Shown here one piece after another: positions 1 through 10,139 of a stretch of DNA of 64,000 nucleotides. The position numbers and the translations under genes are program-made. The notes under the pieces are model-generated. The model was given only the letters and a program-made list of their open reading frames with translations, was not told where the DNA came from and did no database searches. The stretch spans positions 84,529-148,528 of the forward strand of contig NZ_JAHYSR010000005.1 in the NCBI RefSeq assembly GCF_019431455.1, in the 5' to 3' direction. The first letter of the stretch is position 1. Every line of letters begins with the position of its first letter. This DNA is from Paracoccus bogoriensis (GTDB lineage: Bacteria; Pseudomonadota; Alphaproteobacteria; Rhodobacterales; Rhodobacteraceae).

Positions 1-251
1 GGCCGGGCAACGAGGACAAGGTCTATGATTTCATCAACGCCTGGCTGGAACCTTCGGCAGGCCGCGCGCTGCTGGACGCGATCGGCTACGGCCATAGCTC
101 GGTCGAAGCGATGGCGACCATCGCGGATGATCCGGCGGTGATCGAGGGTCTGGGCGAACTGGATGTGCCGGTTCTGGCGCAGACCCCGAACGATCCGCAA
201 CAGCGTGTCCGCCAGCTGGCCGAGTTCGAGCGGATCAAGGCCGGCTTCTGA
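1..251 (+). CDS. Polyamine-type ABC transporter substrate-binding protein, C-terminal part
   Basis: Only the last 82 codons are in the window, read in frame from base 3 to a TGA at 249-251. The fragment contains DKVYDFINAWLEPSAG and ends QLAEFERIKAGF. This resembles the C-terminus of PotD/PotF-type periplasmic binding proteins, where a helix with an (E)-x-x-W/F-x-x-(I/L)KAG ending closes the second lobe. Such proteins deliver spermidine or putrescine to an inner-membrane ABC permease; the transporter genes would lie to the left, outside the window. Family membership rests on the tail alone, so substrate is uncertain. It is followed by a GC-rich hairpin and then by the methionine synthase genes. 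Confidence 0.6.
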   Translation, partial: PGNEDKVYDFINAWLEPSAGRALLDAIGYGHSSVEAMATIADDPAVIEGLGELDVPVLAQTPNDPQQRVRQLAEFERIKAGF

Positions 252-277
252 CTTCTGATCTGACGGCCTGCTGTCAT

Positions 278-301
278 GGGCGGGAACGCCAAGCCCCGCC
301 C
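278..301 (+). terminator. GC hairpin after the binding-protein gene
   Basis: GGGCGGG (278-284) and CCCGCCC (295-301) form a perfect 7-bp stem around a 10-nt loop, 26 nt after the stop codon. Only a weak pyrimidine run (TCTTC) follows. It is a plausible terminator separating this gene from metH. Confidence 0.5.
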
Positions 302-406
302 TCTTCAAGACATCTTGCAGACAACTCATGATCTTCTGCAAAATTATGAATTTGCGGGCAGGTTCGCGGATCGCTATATCACGGACTTCAAACACGAGGT
401 TCGTCC

Positions 407-1444
407 ATGTCCCTGCCCGTATCCCCCGTCCTGAAGGCGCTGAACGACATCGCGCGCGACCGTATCCTGATCCTCGACGGGGCGATGGGAACGCAGATCC
501 AGAACCTCGGCCTGACCGAAGAGGATTATACCGGCCATGCCTCGGGCCATCCCTGCCCCCACCACACAGATCACCCGCAGAAGGGCAATAACGACCTGCT
601 GATTCTGACCCAGCCCGAGGCGGTCGAGGATATCCATTACCGCTACGCCATCGCGGGCGCCGATATCGTCGAGACGAACACCTTTTCGGCGACCACCATC
701 GCGCAGGCGGATTACGGTCTGCAAGAGGCTGTGACCGACCTGAACGTCGAAGGTGCCCGCATTGCGCGCCGCGCGCTGGACCGCGCAACAGCCCGGGACG
801 GGCGCCCCCGCTTCGTTGCGGGTGCCATCGGGCCGACGAACCGCACGGCCTCGATCAGCCCCGACGTGAACAATCCCGGTTTTCGCGCGACCAGTTTCGA
901 GGAATTGCGCGTGGCCTATCTGCAACAGGCGCGCGGCCTGATCGCGGGCGGCGCCGACATCCTGCTGATCGAGACGATTTTTGACACGCTGAACGCCAAG
1001 GCCGCGATCTTCGCCTGCAATCAGGCGATGGAGGAACACGGCCTTGCCTTGCCGCTGATGATCTCGGGAACGATCACGGATGCTTCGGGGCGCACCCTGT
1101 CGGGGCAGACGCCCACGGCCTTCTGGTATTCGGTGCGCCATGCCCGGCCCTGGACAATCGGCCTGAATTGCGCGCTTGGCGCCGAGGCGATGCGCCCGCA
1201 TCTGGCCGAGCTTTCGGGCGTCGCCGAGACGCTGATCTGCGCCTATCCGAATGCCGGCCTGCCCAATGCCTTCGGCCAGTATGACGAGGGCCCGCAGGAC
1301 ACCGCCCGGCAGGTCGCCGAATTCGCTCGCGAAGGTCTTGTCAACGTCGTGGGCGGCTGCTGCGGCACCACGCCCGACCATATCCGCGCCATAGCCGAAG
1401 CCGTTGCGGGCTTCACCCCCAGGAAGGTGCCCGCCTATGCCTGA
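407..1444 (+). CDS. metH: Methionine synthase, homocysteine-binding subunit (split MetH, N-terminal half)
   Basis: 345 residues. It is the Zn-dependent homocysteine S-methyltransferase barrel that forms the first domain of cobalamin-dependent methionine synthase. Visible signatures are [11 protein letters not shown] near the N-terminus, [20 protein letters not shown], and the Zn-binding cysteines in GLNCALG and [10 protein letters not shown] near the C-terminus. The domain activates homocysteine, which is methylated by methylcobalamin held by the partner protein. The length is about one third of a full MetH and the protein ends right after the Zn site, so this is a free-standing domain and not a broken gene. 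The next gene, encoding the remaining domains, overlaps the last 8 bases. The start is the ATG at 407, preceded by GAGG. No SAM or SAH riboswitch was recognised in the 155-nt leader. Confidence 0.9.
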   Translation: MSLPVSPVLKALNDIARDRILILDGAMGTQIQNLGLTEEDYTGHASGHPCPHHTDHPQKGNNDLLILTQPEAVEDIHYRYAIAGADIVETNTFSATTIAQADYGLQEAVTDLNVEGARIARRALDRATARDGRPRFVAGAIGPTNRTASISPDVNNPGFRATSFEELRVAYLQQARGLIAGGADILLIETIFDTLNAKAAIFACNQAMEEHGLALPLMISGTITDASGRTLSGQTPTAFWYSVRHARPWTIGLNCALGAEAMRPHLAELSGVAETLICAYPNAGLPNAFGQYDEGPQDTARQVAEFAREGLVNVVGGCCGTTPDHIRAIAEAVAGFTPRKVPAYA

Positions 1445-4169
1445 GCGTCTTTTGCGTCTTTCGGGTCTGGAACCCTTCACGCTGACCCCCGACATTCCCT
1501 TCGTGAATGTGGGCGAGCGCACGAACGTCACCGGCAGCGCGCGTTTCCGCAAGCTGATCAAGGAACGCGACTACGCCGCCGCGCTGGAAGTTGCCCGCGA
1601 GCAGGTCGAGAACGGCGCCCAGATCATCGACATCAACATGGATGAGGGGTTGATCGACAGCCGCGCGGCCATGGTCGAGTTCCTGAATCTCGTCGCGGCC
1701 GAACCAGACATCGCGCGCGTGCCGATCATGATCGACAGCTCCAGGTGGGAGGTGATCGAGGCGGGCCTGCAATGCGTTCAGGGCAAGCCGGTGGTCAACT
1801 CCATCAGCCTGAAGGAGGGCGAAGAGCAATTCCGCCATCAGGCGCGGCTGTGCCTGGCCTATGGCGCCGCCGTCGTGGTCATGGCCTTCGACGAACAGGG
1901 CCAGGCCGACACTGCCGCCCGCAAGATCGAGATCTGCCAGCGTGCCTACAACATCCTGGTCACCGAGGTCGGCTTTCCGCCCGAGGATATCATCTTCGAC
2001 CCCAACATCTTTGCCGTAGCGACCGGGATCGAGGAGCACGACAATTACGGCGTCGATTTCATCGAGGCGACACGCTGGATCCGCCAGAACCTGCCTCATG
2101 CCCATGTCTCGGGGGGCGTCTCGAATCTCAGCTTCAGCTTTCGCGGCAACGAACCCGTGCGCGAGGCCATGCACGCGGTGTTTCTCTACCACGCCATTCA
2201 GGCGGGGATGGATATGGGCATCGTCAATGCGGGCCAATTGGCGGTCTATGACCAGATCGACCCCGAACTGCGCGAAGCCTGCGAGGATGTCATCCTGAAC
2301 CGCAAGCCTCGCACGGGCGGTAGCGCGACCGAACGCCTGCTGGAGATTGCCGAGCGCTTCCGCGGGGACGGTGGCGGCGCCAGACGCGAAAAGGATCTGT
2401 CCTGGCGCGAATGGCCGATCGAGAAGCGCCTGGAACATGCCTTGGTCAACGGTATCACCGAATATATCGAGGCCGATACCGAGGAGGCCCGGCGACAGTC
2501 CGAACGCCCGCTGCACGTCATCGAAGGGCCGCTGATGGCTGGCATGAACGTCGTCGGCGACCTCTTCGGCGCGGGCAAGATGTTCCTGCCGCAGGTGGTG
2601 AAATCCGCCCGCGTGATGAAACAGGCCGTCGCAGTCCTGCTGCCCTATATGGAGGAGGAAAAGCGCCTTTCGGGTGGCGAGGGCCGCGAATCCGCCGGCA
2701 AGGTTCTGATGGCCACGGTCAAGGGCGACGTTCACGACATCGGCAAGAACATCGTGGGCGTCGTGCTGGCCTGCAACAATTTCGAGGTGATCGACCTTGG
2801 CGTGATGGTCCCCCCCCAGAAGATCCTGCAGGTCGCGCGCGAGGAAAATGTGGACATCATCGGCCTTTCGGGCCTCATCACGCCCTCGCTGGACGAAATG
2901 GTGCATCTGGCCTCGGAGATGGAGCGCGAGGGTTTCGACATCCCGCTGCTGATCGGCGGCGCGACCACCTCCAAGATTCACACCGCGGTCAAGATCGCGC
3001 CCCGCTACACGCGCGGGCAGGTGGTCTATGTGACCGATGCCAGCCGCGCGGTCGGTGTCGCCTCGGCGCTGATGTCGCCGACGCAGCGGGCCGATTACGT
3101 CGCGGGGATCCGCGCGGAATATGCCGAGGTGGCCGAACGCCATGAACGATCCGAGGCCGCGAAAAGCCGCCTGCCTCTGGCCGCGGCCCGCGCCAATGCC
3201 CTCTGCCTGGACTGGGCGTCCTACAAGCCGGTTGCGCCTTCGTTCACGGGAGCCCGCGTGATCGAGGACTGGGATCTGGCTCGGATTGCCCAGTATATCG
3301 ACTGGACGCCCTTTTTCCAGACCTGGGAACTGAAAGGCGTTTATCCCCGCATCCTCGAAGACGAGGCGCAGGGCCCCGCCGCCCGGCAGCTTTTCGCCGA
3401 GGCGCAGGAGATGCTGTCGCGCCTCATCGCGGGCAAATGGTTCCGCCCCCGCGCCGTGCTGGGTTTCTGGCCCGCCAATGCCGAAGGCGACGATATCCGC
3501 TTGTGGACCGATGCCCAGCGCAGGACACCCCTGGCCACGCTACACACGCTGCGCCAGCAGGTGACCAAGCGCAATGGCCGCCCGAATGTGGCCCTGTCGG
3601 ATTTCGTGGCGCCCGAGGGCATCCCCGACCACGTCGGCGGCTTCGTCGTCACCGCCGGCCCCGAAGAGGCCGAGATCGCCGCCCGCTACGAGCGCGCGAA
3701 TGACGATTACGGGGCGATCATGGTCAAGGCCCTGGCCGACCGCATCGCCGAGGCCATGGCCGAGATGCTGCACGAACGCGTCAGGCGAGAATTCTGGGGC
3801 TACGCTGCGGACGAGGCCTTCACCCCCGAGGAGCTGATCGCCGAACCCTACAAGGGCATCCGTCCCGCGCCGGGCTATCCGGCCCAGCCCGACCATACCG
3901 AAAAGCGGACGCTGTTCCGGCTGCTGGATGCCGAACAGGCGACCGGCGTGACGCTGACGGAAAGCATGGCGATGTGGCCCGGCTCATCGGTCTCGGGCCT
4001 CTATATCGCCCATCCCGACAGCTATTATTTCGGCGTCGCCAGGATCGAGGAGGACCAGGCCCGCGACTATGCCGCCCGCAAGGGCTGGACGCTTGAAGAG
4101 GCCGAACGCTGGCTGGCGCCAATCCTCAATTACGACCCGGCTCGACGCACGGCCGATGCGGCGGCCTGA
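1437..4169 (+). CDS. metH: Methionine synthase, pterin-, cobalamin- and AdoMet-binding subunit (split MetH)
   Basis: 910 residues from the ATG at 1437, chosen because AGGAAGGTG lies about 8 nt upstream; the frame stays open further left, but that part would be read over the preceding gene. Domains in order: methyltetrahydrofolate-binding barrel (about residues 15-290, [21 protein letters not shown]); helical cap and Rossmann cobalamin domain (about 330-560) with the [10 protein letters not shown] box, whose His is the lower axial Co ligand, then [12 protein letters not shown] and GGATTS; AdoMet reactivation domain (about 600-900, [40 protein letters not shown]). With the upstream protein it makes a complete methionine synthase transferring methyl from methyl-THF to homocysteine. 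The two genes overlap by 8 bases, so translation is probably coupled. Confidence 0.93.
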   Translation: MPERLLRLSGLEPFTLTPDIPFVNVGERTNVTGSARFRKLIKERDYAAALEVAREQVENGAQIIDINMDEGLIDSRAAMVEFLNLVAAEPDIARVPIMIDSSRWEVIEAGLQCVQGKPVVNSISLKEGEEQFRHQARLCLAYGAAVVVMAFDEQGQADTAARKIEICQRAYNILVTEVGFPPEDIIFDPNIFAVATGIEEHDNYGVDFIEATRWIRQNLPHAHVSGGVSNLSFSFRGNEPVREAMHAVFLYHAIQAGMDMGIVNAGQLAVYDQIDPELREACEDVILNRKPRTGGSATERLLEIAERFRGDGGGARREKDLSWREWPIEKRLEHALVNGITEYIEADTEEARRQSERPLHVIEGPLMAGMNVVGDLFGAGKMFLPQVVKSARVMKQAVAVLLPYMEEEKRLSGGEGRESAGKVLMATVKGDVHDIGKNIVGVVLACNNFEVIDLGVMVPPQKILQVAREENVDIIGLSGLITPSLDEMVHLASEMEREGFDIPLLIGGATTSKIHTAVKIAPRYTRGQVVYVTDASRAVGVASALMSPTQRADYVAGIRAEYAEVAERHERSEAAKSRLPLAAARANALCLDWASYKPVAPSFTGARVIEDWDLARIAQYIDWTPFFQTWELKGVYPRILEDEAQGPAARQLFAEAQEMLSRLIAGKWFRPRAVLGFWPANAEGDDIRLWTDAQRRTPLATLHTLRQQVTKRNGRPNVALSDFVAPEGIPDHVGGFVVTAGPEEAEIAARYERANDDYGAIMVKALADRIAEAMAEMLHERVRREFWGYAADEAFTPEELIAEPYKGIRPAPGYPAQPDHTEKRTLFRLLDAEQATGVTLTESMAMWPGSSVSGLYIAHPDSYYFGVARIEEDQARDYAARKGWTLEEAERWLAPILNYDPARRTADAAA

Positions 4170-4224
4170 CAACCGGCTGCGCGGCCGGATCATCGTCCGC
4201 GCGCCGGAAGCGGTTGGAGGCCGA

Positions 4225-4238
4225 GGGGCAAAAGCCCC
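4225..4238. terminator. Bidirectional terminator between metH and manC
   Basis: GGGGC-AAAA-GCCCC (4225-4229 and 4234-4238) lies in the 86-nt gap between two convergent stop codons. It could serve both strands. Confidence 0.5.
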
Positions 4239-4255
4239 CCGCCCCTGGCGCCTGT

Positions 4256-5689
4256 TCAATCGGTGCTGCTGCGCGAATAGACATCTTCGTAGCGGATGAT
4301 GTCATCCTCACCCAGATAGGCGCCGGTCTGCACCTCGATCAGGACCATCGGCACCTTGCCGGGGTTCTCCATGCGATGGATGGCGCCAAGCGGCACATAG
4401 ATCGACTGATTCTCGGTCACCAGCGTCACCGTCTCGTCCACCGTGACCCGTGCCGTGCCCGACACCACGATCCAGTGTTCGGACCGGTGCACATGGCTTT
4501 GCAGCGACAGCGCCGCACCCGGTTTCACGACGATTCGCTTGACCTGGAAACGGTCGGCCAGGGCCAAAGTCTCGAACCAGCCCCAGGGGCGATGGTCGCG
4601 CGGAAAGGCGGTAGCCTGCCTGACGCCCCGCGCCTTGAGCACATCGACCGCTTGGCGCACATCCTGCGCGCGGCCCTTGTCGGCCACCAGGACCGCATCC
4701 GAGGTCGCCACCACCATCACGTCGCGCAGCCCGATGCCTACGATTTCGACATCTTCGCTGTCCGAGCGCAGCAGCACGTTCTCGCAGTCGATGGCGGTCG
4801 CGTTGTGCCCGGCCAGAACGCCGTTTTCCGAAGGGTTGCCCAAGAGACCCTCGCGCCAGACGGCATCCCAGCCCCCCAGATCCGACCAGCGGCCCGAATA
4901 GCGCACTACGCTGAGATTGTCGGCCTTTTCCATCACGGCATAGTCGATGGAATTGTCCTCGACCTGCTCCCAGGGGCCTCGTGCCAGGCGCAGGAAGCCC
5001 AGATCATGCGTGGCGCCATCCACCGCCGTCTGGACCGGCTCAAGATAGGACGGTGCATGGCTGCGGAAGGCCTCGATCATCACGTCGGCGCGAAAGAGGA
5101 AAATCCCCGCATTCCACAGGAACCTCCCCTCTTGCAGCATCGCTGCCGCGCGCGCGGCATCGGGCTTTTCGACGAAGCGCGCCAGGGGCTGCGGGCCGTC
5201 GCCATCCGAGGCCAGTTCCAGATAGCCGTAACCGGTTTCAGGGCGGTCGGGTGTGATGCCGAAGGTCACGATCCGCCCCTCGCGCGCCGCAGCTGCGCCC
5301 TGCATCACCGCGGCCCGGAAGGTGGCCGCATCGGGGATCACGTGATCCGAGGGTGCAACCAGCACCAGCCCCGAGGGGGTTCTGGCCGCCACCATCAGCG
5401 CAGCGGCCAGGATTGCCGGAGCGGTATTGCGGCCCGCAGGCTCGATCACGATGCTGCTCGGCTCGATCCCGGCCTGTTCAAGCTGTTCGGCCACGATGAA
5501 ACGGAAATCGGAATTGGTCATCACCATGGGCGCGGCGAAATCCTCGCCGCAGAGCCGCCGGGCCGACGCCTGAAACAAGGTCTCGTCGCCGACAAGCTGC
5601 GCGAACTGCTTGGGAAAGGCCTTGCGCGAAACAGGCCACAGGCGCGTGCCTGACCCGCCCGCCATCAAGACCGGAGTAATCTGAGCCAT
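4256..5689 (-). CDS. manC: Mannose-1-phosphate guanylyltransferase / mannose-6-phosphate isomerase
   Basis: 477 residues. Start chosen at the ATG at 5689 because AGGGGAT precedes it and because MAQITPVLMAGGSGTRLWP is the canonical beginning of the family; the frame extends further upstream without homology. The N-terminal nucleotidyltransferase domain (about residues 4-285) has GGSGTRLWPVSR, FVEKPD and DNSIDYAVMEK. The C-terminal cupin-type isomerase domain (about 320-470) has RPWGWFE, HRSEHWIVVSGTA and GAIHRMENPG. The bifunctional AlgA/XanB/ManC enzymes make GDP-mannose from fructose-6-phosphate together with phosphomannomutase, feeding capsule, LPS or exopolysaccharide. It stands alone here: no glycosyltransferase or phosphomannomutase is adjacent, and the neighbours are metH (convergent) and the purine operon. 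Confidence 0.93.
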   Translation of the reverse strand: MAQITPVLMAGGSGTRLWPVSRKAFPKQFAQLVGDETLFQASARRLCGEDFAAPMVMTNSDFRFIVAEQLEQAGIEPSSIVIEPAGRNTAPAILAAALMVAARTPSGLVLVAPSDHVIPDAATFRAAVMQGAAAAREGRIVTFGITPDRPETGYGYLELASDGDGPQPLARFVEKPDAARAAAMLQEGRFLWNAGIFLFRADVMIEAFRSHAPSYLEPVQTAVDGATHDLGFLRLARGPWEQVEDNSIDYAVMEKADNLSVVRYSGRWSDLGGWDAVWREGLLGNPSENGVLAGHNATAIDCENVLLRSDSEDVEIVGIGLRDVMVVATSDAVLVADKGRAQDVRQAVDVLKARGVRQATAFPRDHRPWGWFETLALADRFQVKRIVVKPGAALSLQSHVHRSEHWIVVSGTARVTVDETVTLVTENQSIYVPLGAIHRMENPGKVPMVLIEVQTGAYLGEDDIIRYEDVYSRSSTD

Positions 5690-5830
5690 ATCAATCCCCT
5701 TGGCGCGCAGCGCCCCTGTTCGTCCCGTCGCAGAAAGCACCCTCTGCCGCGGCCAGTCAAATGACGAACGGCGACCAGCGTCAAGCCGCAGGCTTTGCCG
5801 CGTGCCGCCCTGGCTGCAGATTTGCAGCAT

Positions 5831-7111
5831 TCACGCGGTTTTCATCGGCCGACCGGCAACATAGGTCTGCACCACCGCACGGTCGTCGCCCATGATCTGC
5901 AGGATGAACAATTCCTCGGCCAGGGTGGCCGCGCGTTCGGCGCGCAACGCCATGGCAGGTGTCGCGCGCGGGTCCAGAACGACCAGATCGGCGGCACTGC
6001 CCGGCGCAAGGGTGCCGATCTCGGCCTCGAGTCCGAGAGCCAGCGCATTGCCGCGCGTCGCCCAGTGGAAGGCCGCCAGCGGATGCAGTTTCTGGCCGCG
6101 CATCTGCAGAACCTTGTAGCCCTCGTTAAGGGTCTGCAACATCGACCAGCTGGTGCCGCCGCCGATATCGGTCGCGATCCCGCTGACGATCCCCGCCGCC
6201 CGCAACCTCCGTTCGTCGAAGAGGCCCGAGCCCAGAAACAGGTTCGAGGTCGGGCAGAAGACGGCGCGGCTGCCTGTCTCGGCCATGCGCGCGATCTCTC
6301 GCGTTTCCAGATGGATCGAATGGCCCAGCAGGGTTTTCCGGCCCAGAAGGCCGTGCGTCTCGTAGATGTCGAGGTAATCGCGCGCCTGAGGATGGAGGCT
6401 TAGCGTATAGGCGATCTCGTCGCGGTTTTCGGAAAGATGTGTCTGGACATGACAATCGGGATGCTCGGCGGCCAGCGCGCCCGCCGCGGCCAGTTGTTCG
6501 GGCGTCGAGGTGATGGCAAAGCGCGGCGTGATCGCGTAGCGCTGTCGGCCTTGGCCGTGCCAGGTCTCGATCAGCGCCTTGCTGTCGTCATAGGCGGATT
6601 GCGCCGTGTCATGGATCGCGGGAATGGCGTTGCGGTCCATCATCACCTTGCCCGCGATCATGGCCATGTCACGGGCATGGGCAGCGGCAAAGAGCGCCTC
6701 GGCGCTGGTCCTGTGGCTGGAGCAGAAGGCGACGGCGGTCGTTGTGCCATGTGCCAGCAGCTGGCCGAGGAAGAGGTCCGCCATGCGGGCGGCATGGGAG
6801 GGGTCGCCGAATTCGGCCTCGGCCGGAAAGGTGTAGGTGTTCAGCCAGTCCAGAAGCTGGGCGCCCCAGCTGGCGATGACCTGAAGCTGGGGGAAATGGA
6901 TATGCGGATCGATGAAGCCCGGCAGGATCAGATGCGGGCGGTGGTCGATCTGGGACAGGCCGTCGCGGGCCAGATCGGTGTGATCCCCGACCGCGAGGAT
7001 GCGGCCATCCTGAACCAGGATCGCGCCATCTTCATGGTAGCGGTGGCTGAGGTCGGTTTCGGACGGGTCGGCGAAGAAGTCGAGGACGCGGCCCCGGATC
7101 AATTGTTGCAT
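5831..7111 (-). CDS. guaD: Guanine deaminase
   Basis: 426 residues, amidohydrolase superfamily. It converts guanine to xanthine and ammonia, feeding the xanthine dehydrogenase encoded by the genes just upstream. Visible metal-site motifs are FIDPHIHFPQ (HxH pair), HLSENRDE, HSIHL and the late Asp in IATDIGGGTS. Length is normal for bacterial GuaD. It is the last gene of the leftward xdhA-xdhB-xdhC-guaD operon and its start overlaps the end of xdhC by 13 nt, so it is probably translated by coupling. Confidence 0.92.
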   Translation of the reverse strand: MQQLIRGRVLDFFADPSETDLSHRYHEDGAILVQDGRILAVGDHTDLARDGLSQIDHRPHLILPGFIDPHIHFPQLQVIASWGAQLLDWLNTYTFPAEAEFGDPSHAARMADLFLGQLLAHGTTTAVAFCSSHRTSAEALFAAAHARDMAMIAGKVMMDRNAIPAIHDTAQSAYDDSKALIETWHGQGRQRYAITPRFAITSTPEQLAAAGALAAEHPDCHVQTHLSENRDEIAYTLSLHPQARDYLDIYETHGLLGRKTLLGHSIHLETREIARMAETGSRAVFCPTSNLFLGSGLFDERRLRAAGIVSGIATDIGGGTSWSMLQTLNEGYKVLQMRGQKLHPLAAFHWATRGNALALGLEAEIGTLAPGSAADLVVLDPRATPAMALRAERAATLAEELFILQIMGDDRAVVQTYVAGRPMKTA

Positions 7112-7830
7112 GGGTATTTGTTCAACGGAGAAGAGGTGAGGCGCGCCATCAATTCGGCGGCGGTGAAGGTGGCGATGATCGCGGGGCGCTTGTCGCGCGA
7201 GAAGCCGGCGCCGATCGGGCAGGTCAGGGGCGCGGGGTCGAGGCCGCGGTCGCGGGCGAAGCGGGTGAATTGCGCGCGTTTCGTGGCGCTGCCGATCATG
7301 CCGATATAGGTGAGGTCGGGACGGGCCAGCGCCTCGGCGGCCAGCAGGAAGTCCAGCGCGTGGTCATGGGTCAGGATGATGACGGCCGTGCCGGGGCGGG
7401 CGGCGCGGATTTGCACCTCGGGTAGCGGTGTCAGCAGTGTGGGGCCGACGGCGCGAGCCAGCTCCTCGGCGCGGCTGTCGATCAGCAGCGCGTTGACCGG
7501 CAGATGCTGGAGGAGCGCCGAGAGCGCGCGCCCGACATGGCCCGCGCCGAAGATCAGCACGTCGGGATGATCCGGCGGGCTCGCCGCCTGGCGGTCGAGG
7601 GACAGGACCACGCGGCCGCCGCAGCATTGTCCGATCTCGGGGCCGAGGGAGATCTCCATGCGGGCCATCTGTTCGCCGCGCGCCAGCATCTGGCGGGCGC
7701 GGTCGATGGCCATGTATTCCAGCTGGCCGCCGCCGATGGTGCCCTGCGTGGCGTGGGAGGTCACGATCATCTCGGCCCCCGCCTCGCGCGGGGTGGACCC
7801 GCGCGCGGATATGACCCGGACGCGGATCAT
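7099..7830 (-). CDS. xdhC: Xanthine dehydrogenase accessory protein XdhC
   Basis: 243 residues from the ATG at 7830, which overlaps the xdhB stop as ATGA. XdhC proteins bind and sulfurate the molybdenum cofactor and insert it into XDH. The sequence has VISARGSTPREAGAEM and GTIGGGQLEY near the N-terminus and a Rossmann-like C-terminal half (VLIFGAGHVGRALS, DSRAEE, ILTHDHALDFLL, YIGMIGSATKRAQF). Family members usually carry a short extra N-terminal strand before this point; here the open frame continues upstream only inside xdhB without similarity. The N-terminus is thus slightly short, but the coupled start is the most economical reading. Confidence 0.9.
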   Translation of the reverse strand: MIRVRVISARGSTPREAGAEMIVTSHATQGTIGGGQLEYMAIDRARQMLARGEQMARMEISLGPEIGQCCGGRVVLSLDRQAASPPDHPDVLIFGAGHVGRALSALLQHLPVNALLIDSRAEELARAVGPTLLTPLPEVQIRAARPGTAVIILTHDHALDFLLAAEALARPDLTYIGMIGSATKRAQFTRFARDRGLDPAPLTCPIGAGFSRDKRPAIIATFTAAELMARLTSSPLNKYPCNN

Positions 7831-10136
7831 CCGCGCAGCCGCTCTACCGCCATCAGCACGCGTTCGGGCGTGGCGGGGGCGTCCAGGCGGGCGGGTTCGC
7901 GGTAATCCGCGACCGAGGCCACGGCCATGTTGATCGCCTCGAAGACACTGATGCCCAGGACGAAGGGCGGCTCTCCGACGGCCTTCGAGCGTTTGATGGT
8001 CCGCTCGGTCGCTTCGGACCAGTCGGCCAGCGCGACGTTGAAGATGCGCGGCCGGTCCGAGGCCAGCGGCACCTTGTAGGTCGAGGGCGCATGGGTCCGC
8101 AGCCGGCCCTTGTCGTCCCACCACAGTTCCTCGGTGGTCAGCCAGCCGGCGCCCTGCACGAAGGCGCCCTCGACCTGGCCCCGGTCCAGCGCAGGGTTCA
8201 GGCTGCGGCCCACGTCATGCAGGATGTCGGCGCGGTCGATGACATATTCGCCGGTCAGCGTGTCCACCGAGACCTCGGACACCGCCGCGCCATAGGCAAA
8301 GTAATAGAACGGCCGCCCCTGCCCCGTGGTCCGGTCCCAATGGATCTTGGGCGTCTTGTAGAAGCCCGCCGCCGACAAATGGATGCGCGCCATATAGGCC
8401 GCCCGGATCACCTGATCGAAGACGATCATCTGGTCGCCCGCCCGCACATGGCCCGGAACGAAGGCCACCTGATCCTCGGCGACCTTCCAGTTTTCCGCGA
8501 CGAAAGCCGTCAGACGCGCCTTGATCTGATTGGCCGCGTCCAGCGCCGCCATGCCGTTCAGGTCGGTCCCGGACGACGCCGCCGTGGCCGAGGTGTTCGG
8601 CACTTTCTCGGTCGTCGTCTTCGTGATCCTGATACGGCTGATGTCGCATTGGAACGCCTCGGCCACGATCTGGGCGACCTTGGTGTTCAGGCCCTGCCCC
8701 ATCTCGGTCCCGCCATGGTTCAGGTGGATCGAGCCGTCAGAATAGATGTGGATAAGCGCGCCCGCCTGATTGAACCAGGTTGCGGTGAAGCTGATGCCGA
8801 ACTTCACCGGCGTCAGGGCGATGCCCTTGCGGATCACGCCGCCGCGCGCGTTCCAGTCCAGCACCGCCTGCCTGCGGGCCTGATAGTAGCTGCTCTGCTC
8901 CAGCTCCGCGATCAGGCGCGGCAGGATCTGGTCCTGCACCTCCTGGTGATAGGGGGTCAGCTGGCCATTCTGATAGAGGTTGCGCTTGCGCACCTCCAAC
9001 GGGTCGAGGCCCAGGGCATAGGCGATCTCTTCGACCATCCGTTCGGCCATGATCGCGCCCTGCGGCCCGCCGAAGCCCCGAAAGGCCGTGTTGCTGACCG
9101 TGTTCGTGCGCATCGGATGCGAGGACAGCCGCACATCGGGATAGAAATAGGCGTTGTCGGCGTGAAACAGCGCCCGGTCCGTGACGGGGCCGCTGAGATC
9201 CGCCGAAAACCCGCAGCGGGCATAGAGATCGCCCTCCACCGCCCGGATGCGGCCTTCGTCGTCGAAGCCCACGGCATAGTCGATCACGAAGTCATGCCGC
9301 TTGCCGGTGGCGGTCATGTCGTCGTCGCGGTCGGGGCGGATCTTGACCGCGCGGTGCCAGCGCTTGGCCGCCACGGCGGCCACGCAGGCAAAGAGGTTCA
9401 TCTGCGTCTCCTTGCCGCCGAAGCCCCCGCCCATGCGGCGCACATTCACCACGACCGCGCTGCTGGGCACGCCCAGGACATGGGCGACCATGTGCTGCAC
9501 CTCGGACGGGTGCTGGGTCGAGACATGCAGCGCGACCTCGTCATCCTCGCCCGGAATGGCCAGGGCGATCTGCCCCTCCAGATAGAAGTGATCCTGCCCG
9601 CCCACGGCAAAGCGCCCGGTGATCCGGCGCGGCGCATCGGCCATGGCCACCGCCGCATCGCCGCGACGCAGGGTCAGCGGATCGGTCACATAGCCCATCC
9701 CCGCATCCCGCGCCGCGATCGGGTCCAGAACATGGGGCAGCGCGTCATAGTCGATCCGCGCCTTATGCGCCGCGCGCCGCGCCTGGTCGCGGGTTTCCGC
9801 GATGACGGCAAAGACCGGCTGCCCCCAGAAATGCACCACCCCATCGGCCAGGATCGGGTCATCATTCATGCCATTGGGCGACACATCGTTGACGCCAGGC
9901 AGGTCATCGGCGGTCAGCACACCCAGCACGCCGGGCTGGGCCAGCGTGTCGGTGAAATCCATCCCCGTGATGCGCCCATGCGCGCAGGTGGACAGGCCCA
10001 GATAGGCGTGGATCGTGCCGGTCGGCTCTACCAGATCGTCGGTATAGTCCGCACGGCCCGTGACATGCTTGATGGCGCTGTCGTGGATGGTGTCCTGATG
10101 GGCCTGGCCGGCGATGGGGGCGGCGTCGTCCTTCAT
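7827..10136 (-). CDS. xdhB: Xanthine dehydrogenase, molybdopterin-binding subunit
   Basis: 769 residues. Large subunit of the two-subunit bacterial XDH, oxidising hypoxanthine to xanthine and urate at a Mo centre. The N-terminal a/b hammerhead (KHVTGRADYTDDL, about residues 22-130) is followed by the molybdopterin domain with MGGGFGGKETQ, AFRGFGGPQG, HGGTEMGQGLNTK, ASSGTDLNG and, near the C-terminus, KAVGEPPFVLG. The Glu in that last motif corresponds to the catalytic base of the family. Length matches Rhodobacter-type XdhB. It sits 3 nt after xdhA and overlaps xdhC by 4 nt. Confidence 0.95.
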   Translation of the reverse strand: MKDDAAPIAGQAHQDTIHDSAIKHVTGRADYTDDLVEPTGTIHAYLGLSTCAHGRITGMDFTDTLAQPGVLGVLTADDLPGVNDVSPNGMNDDPILADGVVHFWGQPVFAVIAETRDQARRAAHKARIDYDALPHVLDPIAARDAGMGYVTDPLTLRRGDAAVAMADAPRRITGRFAVGGQDHFYLEGQIALAIPGEDDEVALHVSTQHPSEVQHMVAHVLGVPSSAVVVNVRRMGGGFGGKETQMNLFACVAAVAAKRWHRAVKIRPDRDDDMTATGKRHDFVIDYAVGFDDEGRIRAVEGDLYARCGFSADLSGPVTDRALFHADNAYFYPDVRLSSHPMRTNTVSNTAFRGFGGPQGAIMAERMVEEIAYALGLDPLEVRKRNLYQNGQLTPYHQEVQDQILPRLIAELEQSSYYQARRQAVLDWNARGGVIRKGIALTPVKFGISFTATWFNQAGALIHIYSDGSIHLNHGGTEMGQGLNTKVAQIVAEAFQCDISRIRITKTTTEKVPNTSATAASSGTDLNGMAALDAANQIKARLTAFVAENWKVAEDQVAFVPGHVRAGDQMIVFDQVIRAAYMARIHLSAAGFYKTPKIHWDRTTGQGRPFYYFAYGAAVSEVSVDTLTGEYVIDRADILHDVGRSLNPALDRGQVEGAFVQGAGWLTTEELWWDDKGRLRTHAPSTYKVPLASDRPRIFNVALADWSEATERTIKRSKAVGEPPFVLGISVFEAINMAVASVADYREPARLDAPATPERVLMAVERLRG

Positions 10137-10139
10137 GGC

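Noticed and set aside
252..406. A SAM or SAH riboswitch in front of metH.
   Set aside because: No recognisable core of the known classes was found; only a terminator-like hairpin is present.
1404..1444. Reading the two metH genes as one gene broken by a frameshift.
   Set aside because: The second gene has a well-placed ribosome-binding site, the first ends just after its Zn site, and both halves are full domains.
374..3143. Long minus-strand open frames antisense to the methionine synthase genes.
   Set aside because: No homology; the plus-strand genes carry complete catalytic motifs.
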